A stretch of 64,000 bases of DNA from Dasypus novemcinctus (Eukaryota > Chordata > Mammalia > Cingulata > Dasypodidae), in NCBI RefSeq assembly GCF_030445035.2, contig NC_092216.1, positions 16,679,405-16,743,404 on the forward strand, in the 5' to 3' direction. Position 1 is the stretch's first letter, and the number at the start of each line of letters is the position of its first letter. The notes under the pieces were generated by a model. It was not told where the DNA came from, searched no databases, and saw nothing but the letters and a program-made list of their open reading frames with translations. The position numbers were made by a program, and so were the translations under genes. Positions 8,996 to 19,661 of this stretch are shown here, piece after piece.

Positions 8996-11460
8996 ATATA
9001 TAAGTCTTTTGATATGCCCTTGGATTTGATTTGCAGATATTTTGTGGAGAAATTTTGCATCTATGTTCATTTGAGAGACTGGAATGTAATTTTCTTTTTT
9101 TCTAGTATCTTTATCTGGCTTTAATATTAGATTGATGTCGGCCCCATAAAATGTGTTGGGTAATTTTGCCTCCTCTTCCATTTTTTGGAAAAGTTTAGAC
9201 AGGATTGGTGTTAATTCTTTATGCGTGGAAGAACTCACCTGTGAAGCCATCTGGCCCTAAATTTTTCTTTGTTGGGCGATTTTTGATTATGGAGTCCATC
9301 TCTTTAAATGTGATTGGTTTGTTAAGTTCTTTTGTCTCTTGTGGCATCATTGTGTGTTGTTTGTGCATTTCTAGGAATTTTTCCATTTCATCAAGGTTGC
9401 CTAGTTTGTTGGCATACAGTTTCTCAAAATATCCTCTTATTATCCTTTTAGTTTATGTGGAGTCAGTGGTAACTTCTCTTTCATTTCTCATTGTATTGAT
9501 TTGCATTTTCTCTCTTTTTTTTCAGGCCAGCTAAGGGTTTGCCAATTTTATTGATCTTCTCAAAGAACCAGCTTTGGTTTCGTTGATTTTCTCTATTGTT
9601 GTTTTTTGTTTGTGTGCGTGTGCATGTGCGTGTGGATTTTTCCCCCCTCAATTTCATTTATTTCTGTGTTAATCTTTATTATTCCATTTGCTTTGGGATT
9701 GGTTTGTTGTTCTTATTCTAGTTTCTCTACACTCAGTTAAATCTTTGAGTTTAGCTCTTTCTGCATTTTTAATATAGGCATTTGGGCCTATAAATTTCCT
9801 TCATAAGACTGCCTTTGCTGTATTCACGTAAGTTTTGATTAGCTGAGTTTTCATTTTCATTTCTCTCAGTGTATACACTGATTTCCCTTGCAATTTTTTC
9901 TTTGACTCACTGATATTTAGGAGTGTGTTGTTTAGCCTCCACACATATGCAACTTTACCTTTTTCCTGTCTATTATTGATTTCCAGTTTCATTCCATTTT
10001 GACCTAAGAAGGTGCTTTGTATAATTTCAGTCTTTTAGTATTTATTAAGACCTGCATTGTGCTCTAACATGTGGTCTATCCTTGAGGAAGATCCCTGGGC
10101 ACCAGAGGAGAATGTACAACCCAGTGAATTTGGATGTGGTGTTCTCTCTACGTCTCTTAGATCTAACTAGTTTATCACATTGTTCAAGTTTTGTTTCCTT
10201 GTTGGTCTTTTGTCTAATTGTTCTATTTCATGATGTGAATGGTGTGTTTAAGTCTTCAACAATTATTAAAGAGATTTGTACCCCTACCTTCAGTTTTGCC
10301 AGACTTGGTCTCACTTATTTTGAGGCACCCTGCTTAGGTGCATAGATATTTATGACAATTCTATCTTCCTGGTCAATTGTCCATTTTATGAATACATAAT
10401 GATCTTCTCTATCTCAGTACTTTTTGCATTTAAAATCTGTTTTGTCTGATATTAGTATAGCTACACCTGCTCTTTTTTGGTTACTGTTTGCAGTGGGTTA
10501 TCTTTTTTCAACCTTTTACTTTCATCCAGTTTGTATCCCTGGGTCTAAGATGAGTCTCTTTAAGCAGCATAACATAAGGGATAGCTTATGTTTTTTTGTT
10601 TTGTTTTATCCATTCTGTCAGTCTATATCTTTTGATTGGGAAGTTCAATCCATTCACATTCAATGATATGACTGTAAATGCCTTATTTATTTCCACCATT
10701 TTATTCTTTGGTTTTCTCAGGTCATATCAAATTTTTGTCTGTGTTTTTACACTTTTGGTTATGCTTTTTACTATTCTTTCTTCTACACTCTCCTTCAGTC
10801 CTATTTCTCCTGTCTTTTTTCCAAGTCCTAAAGCTTCCTTTAATATTTCCTCCAAGGTGGATTCTTTGCTTACAAACTCTCTTAGTTTCTGTTGGTGAAT
10901 ATTTTACACTTATCTCCATACATGAAGGACAATTTTTCTGGATAAGGAATTCCCAGCTGGCAGTTTTTCTGTTTCATATCACTGTCTTCTTGCCTCCATA
11001 GTCTCTGATGAGAAAGCCACACTAAATCTTACTGGGCATCCCTTGTATGTGATGATTTGCTTCTTCCTTACTACTCTCAGAATTTTCCCTTTATCTCTGA
11101 CATCAGACATTCTGAGTAGTATGTGTCATGGATGAAGTCTTTTAGGTTGTATTCTTATGGGGTACAGTGTACTCCTCGGATATGTAAGTTCATTATTTTT
11201 TATGAGAGTGGGAAATTCTCTGCTGTTATTGCCTCAAGTACACTTTCTGCCTCCTTTCCCTTCTCTTCTCCTTCTGGAAATCCCAAGACACACATGCTGT
11301 TCAGTTTCATGTTGTCATTCAGCTCCCTGAGCACTTGCTCAAATTTTTCCATTCTTCTCTGTCTCTGTTCTTTTCCCTCTTTAATTTTTGCTGCTTTTTC
11401 TTTAGTAGCACTTATTCTTTCTTCTGTCATTTTGAGTCTGCTCTTTGTATACCTCTACTG
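8996..11460 (-). mobile_element. L1 ORF2 5' half and ORF1 3' part (antisense), continuing the interrupted L1
   Basis: This is the continuation of the L1 at 1-2514. The minus strand at about 8996-9250 encodes reverse transcriptase N-terminal motifs ([29 protein letters not shown]) that join directly to the DQIGFIPG motif across the insertion. Positions 9801-9992 encode the segment after the endonuclease domain (MKLEINNRQEKGK). Positions 11200-11430 encode ORF1 with the GFPEGEEKGKEAESVLEAI motif. All frames are interrupted. Confidence 0.88.
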
Positions 11461-11461
11461 T

Positions 11462-11492
11462 GGTTTTTTTTTTTTTTTTTTTGGGGGGGGGG
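11462..11492 (+). repeat. Poly-T / poly-G low-complexity run
   Basis: A T run followed by eight or nine G marks the junction between the long antisense L1 and the next L1 fragment. Confidence 0.8.
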
Positions 11493-11519
11493 ATTCTACT
11501 GTGTTTTGTTTTAAGCATT

Positions 11520-11985
11520 TTATTTTTATTTTTTATAGGTGCTTAGATTACATAAACATCATGTTAAAATGTAAGGGATTCCCATTTACCCCATTCCTAC
11601 ACGTCCCACACTTTCCCACATTAACAACATCCTTCACTACTGTGCTACATTTGTTATAATTGATGAACACCTGTCGGTGAATTGCCACTAAGTACGGATG
11701 GTAGTTTACATTATAGTTTAAACTCTCTCCTGCACATTTTTGTAGGTTATCACAAGATACATGATAGCCTGTATCCACCACTGCAACACCATTCAGGACA
11801 ATTCCAATATCCTGAAAATGCCACCATATTACACCTTTCTTTTTTTGTTTAAAGCTACTTAGGTTATACAAATGTTACATTAAAAAAAAAAAAAGGAGAT
11901 TTCCATATGCCCTGCTTCCCACACCTCCCACATTTTCCCACATTAACAACATCCTTCATTAGTGTGCTACATCCATTGCAGTTGA
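11520..11985 (-). mobile_element. Two L1 3'-end fragments (antisense)
   Basis: Two partial copies of the same 3' untranslated sequence lie head to tail. Each starts near a T-rich run (11520 and about 11835-11893) and contains cccacattaacaacatcctt (11619 and about 11938). The same sequence appears in sense orientation at 30020-30540 and 62440-62700, ending at L1-type tails, so I read it as the 3' UTR of an L1 lineage typical of this genome. Confidence 0.65.
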
Positions 11986-14790
11986 TAAACACAATTTATC
12001 TCTGCTCTAGCCTTTGTTTTCCCTTGTTTTTGGCATCCTTTGGTTTCTCTTTCTAGTCTCTCCAGTGGGCAGTTAGGTCATTGATTTAGCTCTTCATTTT
12101 TAATGTAGATATTTAGGGCTATACATTTCCCTCTTAGCATTCTTTGCCCTATCCCATAAGTTTTATATCTTGTGTTCTCATTTTCATTTGTCTCTGGATA
12201 TTTACTAATTTCTGGTACAATGTCTTCTTCAACCCAATGATTGTTTAAGAGTGTGTTAACCTCCACGTATTTGTGAATTTTCCACTTCTCCTCCAAGTAT
12301 CAATCTCCAGCTTCGTCCTGCAGCAGTCAGAGAAAGTGCTTTGCATAATTTCAGTATCTTAAATTCATTGTGACTTGTTCTGTGTCCTACTGTGTGGTCT
12401 ATCCTGGAGAATATCCACGATCCCTTCTAAAGAATATATATCTCCTGATGTTTTGGGGTGCAGTGTTTCTGTATATGTCTGCTAGGCCTCGTTCTTTTAC
12501 AATATTATTCAGTTTCTCTGTTTCCTTATTGACCTTCTGTCTAGATGTTCTGGCTATTGCTCAGAGTTGTGTATTGATGTCTCCCACTAGTACTGTGGAT
12601 ATTTCTATTTCTTCCCTCAGTTTTGCCAGTGTTTGACTTATGTATTTTGCAGCAGCTGAGTTAGGTATGTAATATTTGTAACTGTTCTTTCTTCTGGATA
12701 GAGTGTCTCTTTTATTAATATGTGGTGTCCTTCACTTAAATAAAAAATATCAGGTTTGCCATTTAAAGTCTGTTTTGTCTGATATTAAGGATAGCTACCC
12801 CAGTTCTTTTTCTTTTTATTAATTTTATTATTATTATTATTGGTTACTGTTTGCATGGATTTTCATTTTCCAACTTTTCATTTGCAAACGTTTGGTATCT
12901 TTCAGACAGGATGTAGATAGCTCTCTTTTTTCTTCTATTTGCCAACCTATGTCTCTTCCTTGCAGGGTTTAATGCATTAACATTCAGTATTATACTGTAA
13001 TGGCAGTACTTTCTTCAGCCATTTTATTCTTAGGCTTTTATATATCATAACTCATTCTTGTCTCTCTTTTTACCCTTTTACTCATCCTTACTGATAATCA
13101 TGATTTCTCCACTCTCCTTGAAACTTTCCCTCTTGTTTTTCTGTTCATTCTGCTGAATTCCCTTTCATATTGCCTTTAGGGAAAGTCTCTTGCTGATCAA
13201 TCCTCTCAAATTCTGTTTTACTATGAGTATTTTAATCTTTCTCATTTTTGAAGAACAATTTTGCTGTATGTCTTGGCTGACAGTTTTTTCTCTTTCTGTT
13301 CCTTTAAAATGTCATACTACTGTCTCCTCACCACCATGGCTTCTGATGAGAAATCAGCACTTAATTATATCAAGAATCCCTTGTATGTGATTGATCATTT
13401 TTCTCTTGCTGCTTTAGGGATTATGTCTTTATATATGGCATCTGACAACCTGATTACCATGTGTCTTGGCATAGTTCTGTTAGTATTTATTCTGTTTGGT
13501 GCATGATGCACTTCCTGGATATATACGTCCATATCCCTCATAAGAGCTGGGAAGTTTTCAGCCATTATTTACTCAAATGCTCCTTCCACCTATTTCCCTT
13601 CTTATCTTCCCTTTGAGACGCATATCATGAATTTCATGTTGTCATTCAATTCTGTGGAACTCTTTTCAAATTTTTTCCAGGTCTTCCTCTATCTCTTCTG
13701 TGTGTTTTCAGAATCTTATCTCCTAGCTCACCAATCCTTTCTTCTGCCTATTCAGATCTGTTGATGTAGCACAGGAGTGTGTTTTTAATTCAAATCTGCT
13801 GAGGGATGACTGGATTGTATTTTTAAACTCATGAATTGTACCTTCCTTTTTCATTATCCTAACTTGTTATTTTTCTTTGCCTGTTTTCAAATTTTTTCTT
13901 TATGTTAATATCCTTCATCATTTTTCACCTCCTTGAATAGGTTTAGGCAATTTGTTTGGTCATCTTTAATGGTTCCCTCTGTCTTTTTCATCTGTTTCTT
14001 CAACTAGGAAATATATTCCCATTTCTTAGTATGGCTTATAATTTTTTGCTGATATCTAGCCATCGATTCGATTGTCTTGATGAATTTACTCTGATGGTCA
14101 ATGCATCTTTCTTAGGATTTTGTTTTGTATGTGTGTTAAGGCTCTTCTTTGACACTTAATTCAACTTATTCCAAATCTTTAGAATTGCCTGGGTTTAACT
14201 GATCAAAACTATGCCAGGGACACATGAGGTTCTAAAGGGACTTTTCCTTTCTTTTTTGACTTTGCCCAGTAGTTTGTGCTTTTTGTCCAGTGGTTCACCA
14301 CTGCCCTAGCAAGGGGAGTGTTTTGCTGTTGGGTTTTTCCCTGTACAGCATCCGCTCTTATCAGGGTTGGTGTTGCAAACAATGCCAAGGGGGAGGTTTG
14401 ACCTGGCCATCTGGAATTGCAAGTCAGCTGACACCATGGGATCAAAACATCTGATCAGAAGCCTGGCTTGGCCGTTGTCCCTGCCCCAACCTGTTTCCAG
14501 GGAGGAAGGTTCCTCTGCCCACCTCAGTTCATGACAGCTAGCCATCCCCAGTCTGTACCTGAGGCTGCTCGTCTCAAGGGTTGGGGATGGGCACCAAGCT
14601 GGAAAGCAGTTGACTCATACTTGTCCTGATACCTGGCTTGCTTCTTCCTAGATGCTGTACCAGGTTCTCTAGCCTCCAGAGTTTGAACACCACCACCTCA
14701 GGGATTTTCTGCCTATATTTTTTGACATTTCTCAAGGAGGAATGTGCCCTGCTGTTACCTATTCTGATATCTTGAAACACCTAAATTCTT
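11986..14790 (-). mobile_element. Second antisense L1: ORF2 start, ORF1 and 5' UTR
   Basis: The minus strand at 12078-12296 encodes the ORF2 segment after the endonuclease domain (VNTLLNNHW, ETNENENT). Sequence upstream on that strand (12800-13900) has degenerate ORF1-like coding, and 14200-14790 is less AT-rich, as expected for an L1 5' UTR. It is more diverged than the L1 at 1-11460 and probably older. Confidence 0.7.
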
Positions 14791-15900
14791 TTCTATAGCA
14801 GCATGAAAGTGAAAAGTAATCCAAGTAGGGCATGCAGAGAAAGAACTATTAAGGATAGCTCAACCTCATCTAGATGATCAAAAAGAGTGAAATGTGTATG
14901 AAATCTTCAGGGAAGAGAGTGGTGTATTTAAAGCCTCAGACTAAATAAATCAGGATATTCCAGTTTTGGATTACTGTAAGGGAAGCATGTAGAAGGACAG
15001 AAAGGAAACCATTGTTTATATACTTTCAAGTGCTGATTATCGAAGGACAATAGGGAGAGGAGAGGAGTACTTAGCCTCAGATCATGTCTAGCCTTAAGAT
15101 ACCATTGTTTTTAAAATAATTCATGTCACCATACCTCTTTGCAAGGAAATTTACCTTCTCTTATTGACCAAAACCTATGGAAGGGGAAATTGAATAAAAT
15201 GTTGTTGTAAAAAGGTGGTAACAGAGACAAAACGGTCATTAAGTGATGGTGGGCTGATACAGGAAAATATGAAACAATGAGATAGAGAAAACTAATTTTC
15301 TAATTCCTCACATATAATTTATGCGGCATATGGAATTCAACATGAGACTTAAGGCCTTCATACTTACATTACGTGGTGACAACATTACATGGTGTCAACA
15401 CAAAAAAGAGAATTTAAATGTAAGAATTCAGATAATTGAGCTCAATAAAGTGGGAAATAAAGTGTACCAAGTTTTATGAAGAGAGTGTAGCTCCACTATC
15501 ATCAAGCAAAACAGACTTTATGTAAAGAAACACTGAGAATCATATAGGATTCTTTCATTTATCCTAAAGTCAATCCACCAGGAAGACACAACAATCCAAG
15601 TCAGTGTATATCAATAACATAGCTTCCCGTCCTATAACGGAAGAGCCATCAGATGTAAAGAAGAAATAGGCGGATCACAGTAATAGTCTATGTCCTTTGC
15701 TGATAGAACAGACACTAAAGAACGTAAGTGGGGATACAGAAGTGATTGATCAGATTAACAGAATGAAACTCATTGATATGTACAAAACAAGAAATCTCAG
15801 AAGATAACAGAATTTACTGTCTTGTCAACTGTACATGGGAAGTTATCCAGTAGAGGCAAGTAGGGAATTAACAGGCTTTTTCCACAAGTGAAGAAAGGAG
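14791..15900. other. No recognisable feature
   Basis: AT-rich sequence with no open frame above background, no simple repeat and no transposon family I can name. Confidence 0.5.
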
Positions 15901-15904
15901 AAGA

Positions 15905-16270
15905 TGTATTCATTTTCTATTGCCACGTAAAAAACCGACACACATAGAGTGGCTTAAAACTACACCTGTTTACTACCTCATAGCAGTTGAGTAGTTAGTA
16001 TTCTGGGCAGAACTTAGCTTGGTCCTCAATACGAGCTCGCATGGGACTGTACCCAACATGCGGGCCAGCTCTGTTCTCATTTGGAATCTTCTGGAAAAGA
16101 AATGACTTCCAATATCATCCCAGTTGGTGGCGGAATTAATTTTCCTCCACCCAATAAACTGAAGGCCTGGGTGCTTGCTGGCTACTGTGTGAAGGCCTCA
16201 ACGGTAGTCGCTAAGTTCTTCAAGTCAACAAAGAGAGTCCCTCTTTCTCTGGAAGAAAAAGAAGGCTCTA
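15905..16270 (+). repeat. Ancient interspersed repeat, family uncertain
   Basis: The stretch starting ttcattttctattgccacgt and continuing with gtggcttaaaactaca and tagtattctgggcagaactt has the wording of a widespread old mammalian repeat. I recognise the type but cannot name the family with confidence. Confidence 0.4.
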
Positions 16271-16822
16271 AGAGTTGACATGTAATAACTCCAGGGACAT
16301 CCATCATCCTTGCCATATTGTATAGGTTAGAAGCAAGTCACATATCCCTCCCACATTTAAGGGTGTGGAATACACAAAGGCATGGGCAAATAGAAGAAGA
16401 TCCTTAGGTGTCTCCTTTGTGTCCCTCTAGACACCACTGAGGAAGACAGGTCCTAGGTTTCCTGGCAACATAAGCATATCAGAGAAGGTATCTTATTTCT
16501 GTTCAGCTTTTCCCACCTAGCAGTAGCACAGAGGATCTTTCTTTAGCGTTTTCTCCTCCTAAAAAGGAAGTTCCCTCTAGCAAGAGATAAGCATTCTCCT
16601 AGCAACCTGAGAACGCCGCAATACATCTGTGCTGAACATTGCGATAGCCATTATCCCTGGATAGTTTCAACTGTACCATTTTGTTTCCTTTAATATTTAG
16701 TGTTTTATACCCATGAGTCAAAAATAATCTACTATCCTAGTATTTACTTTGGTGGTGGAACTTCCTTTATAGCATTTCTAAAAATACTGTGGAGAAATGA
16801 AATCTTCTAAAATATGTTGTGA

Positions 16823-17320
16823 GTGGTTTTTACCAGATCATATACCCATCTCATAAACAAAATCCAGATCACGCATACAGTGTTCGGAAAAACTCCTAAA
16901 GTTCTTTCATCCCTTTCCAAACAAGTGCCATCACCCAGGTACGATTTCTTTTCCATAGTACACAAAGAGGCACTTGCCTTTACCACCTTGCCTTATTTGT
17001 GCTTTACTCCCCAGCAAGTTTCTATTTACAGAAAGGTCATGCCAGTGGGCAGCCCAAGGGTTTACTATCAAAAAAGAGCCAGAAAGTGTCTGCAAACCTG
17101 CATTTGGTTAGATGCTATAAATGGTTGCTTAGCCTTGTCCTTTTACATTTCTCCATTCACTGACACAGAGACTCAAAGACAATTAGTAGGGAGAGTTGAG
17201 GCAGCAAACTGTATCTTCTCTGTGATCAAAACCCACACGCATAGAGACATACATCAGCTGTATTTCCTTGACGATTTACTTTTTGTAACCCAAGAAAAGG
17301 GGTCATCTAATAAACAGTAA
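16823..17320 (+). other. Unrecognised open frame of 165 codons
   Basis: This is an ATG-initiated open frame in AT-rich, otherwise featureless sequence. It has no domain I recognise, no repetitive composition and no obvious promoter or CpG enrichment. I see no splice or frame evidence that it is translated, and it may be a chance opening. Confidence 0.15.
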
Positions 17321-18940
17321 AGAATTGATCGGAAAAAACAAAGAAGATTTTTTAAGAAGTAAGTGAGAAAGGGAAAACAAAAAGTCAAACAAAGTAATGA
17401 ACATAATTTGAGAAAAAGCGTGAATCTGAAATTCTAGAGAGGTTTCCTGAAATCCTGAGGATTGTCTTTAACAGCTATCAAAGTTGTTCCTGAGTAGATT
17501 TTTCTCTCAGGATTTTCAGATGTGGAGACCCAGTATTCAAAACTGTTCCAAAGTCAGATCTGACAAACACTTCGAGTGCCAACTTTGGGATTTGAATAAA
17601 TTGTTTTTTGAGTTTATCATTTTTATTTATTTCTGTCATTTTTTATACAGAGAGTAAAGGGAAGTGAAGGAAATTAAAATTATGTTTTTCCTCCTCAGAT
17701 GCAAAATAGGATCGATTATTCCTTGCAGATTTTATTAACGTATTTACAGTTTTACCTTCATTGCCCACTAGTTAACTAGCTCAAAAGTGTTTTACCTTAA
17801 TAAACATTAAAGATGTGTACATTACAACGATAAAAAGAAAAATTGAAGGATTATCTATAGTGTGGATAAAGTATATTATACATATTGCTTCTAGAGTGTA
17901 TTGAGCCTGAGCCGTAAAGCATTTCCCCAAGTTTCCTTTTGGTGGCCTTTACGCAGTTGCCTGGATGAAAATCTGAAGGCAAGTGGAGACAGATAAGCCT
18001 CACAGGTCTCAAGGCTGTCCATTGTGAGCCCACACGTCTGGATTTTATCCCAGCAGCAAAGGGAAACGGTCCACTAAATCTGGCCCTCATGCCTTGGCTG
18101 GAAGAGGCCAAGGAAAAAGCTCTTTAAACAGCAGGCCACATTGCCACTAATCATTACTGCAGCACAATGGATATAGCTTGTGGAGCTAAACTGCTGATGT
18201 TATGATATACACAACACAAAACATCACAAATGCAAGTGATGTTGATACCCTATAGGATCTCACTAGCTATTCCTTCAATAAACACTCCCTCATCATGACT
18301 GCTTTCTCCTTCTTCCCTGAATTAATTAATGCAGGCCCTTTCTACTGTGCCTTCATATTTCAGAGCATTCAAATGTTTGAATTTCTTAACACAAAGGTGA
18401 CATCAGATTTCTGTTAACTAATAAATGGATTCGTTTGAAATTTTCTTAGTTTTTGAATAATCATTTTGATCTTGAAAAATGTTGGTGCATAAGTCTTAAA
18501 TTGACTGTCATAGTATTCAGAAGACCTTAAAATTTTATATTTACAACCACTTCCCTTCATACAAATCTATTAATATCTTTAAATATTTGTAAGATTAAGA
18601 ATCCTTGAATGTCAGTAATATCAAATTTGAATTTTACCGCGGCTTCTGCTTCATCACATGGAAGTAATTAACAGTTTACTTCCCGACCACGGGAAGGGAG
18701 GGAAATATTCTCTCTCGGGAGAAAGTATTTTATCAGTAAGCCTTACAAGATATGTACCACGAAAGGAAAAATAATAATGGGAAGAGGGTGAGTATGGAAA
18801 AGCAGAACAGACGCTCCAGAAGAACGACTTCCAGGAAGTCACGGTCCTGTGAGTAAGTCCACACACGGTGATGAAGGAGCCCCTCTATCAGTCGTTTTCA
18901 TAATTGGATAGGCTCAAGAATGAAGACCCACCTTCCCCTA
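17321..18940. other. No recognisable feature
   Basis: Intergenic sequence upstream of the TSPY-like gene. Positions 17880-18120 are less AT-rich than the surroundings but carry no gene structure I can support. Confidence 0.5.
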
Positions 18941-18989
18941 GCTTAGGAAAGACTTTTTTTTTTGGTTTCCTTGTCGTCCTCCCTGCCGT

Positions 18990-19661
18990 CTTTTCTCTTC
19001 AATGAGGCAGGTGTATGGGCGAGGGGGGTTTCAGGTAGGCGGCCTAGCGCCCCCAAAATGAAACTTAGGGGCAGAACAGGGCGCCTTTCCGGGCACCGGT
19101 GCTCGGCTGCCAGGGCGCAGTTTTCCCGGCTCCGCTTAGGTTTTGTGGGCGGGATAATCGCTGCGGGCAGCCAGATCCTGTATGGCGGGGTCTGCCTCCA
19201 TGGCTTAGGAAATTCCGCCCCAGAACCAGCCGGGGTCCCCGCGCGGGCCCTGACCTGACCTTCACTGAGCGCCACGCACGTTCCCCACCAGCCTGCTGGA
19301 GGTGAGCAGCGCCCTGCAGACTCGCTCCCTCGAAGGCTGGGCTGCGGGTTGCAGGCGCAGGCTTTGCTCCAGCCCAGTGTGAGGGCGGGGCAGGAGCGGG
19401 GAAGGGCAGGAGCGGGAGGGGCCAGGGCTCTGCGCCGCCGGAGGGGTGGGGGGGGGGGGGGAGCGGCGTGGGGCGTGGAAAGCGCGGCTTTCCCCGTCAC
19501 TGGCCGTCGTGCCGTCACCAAGCGCTGCGCATGCGCCCAGGACGTCTCCAACGCCACAGGCTGCCGGGGCCCACCCGCGTAGCTAGGGGGCGCTGCTGTA
19601 CCCGCGGGCGTGGCCTGGGGAGAGCGTGTGCGGGGTCTTTCCCTGCACCGGCCCGGGCCAC
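18990..19661 (+). promoter_or_regulatory. CpG-rich promoter of the TSPY-like gene
   Basis: This GC- and CpG-dense island immediately precedes the start codon. It contains an NRF1-type palindrome (GCGCATGCGC, 19527-19536), a GC box (GGGCGGGG, 19383-19390) and further G-rich tracts including a G run at about 19448-19461. There is no TATA box near the start, which suggests a dispersed, CpG-island type promoter. CpG survival implies the island is unmethylated in the germ line. Confidence 0.7.
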
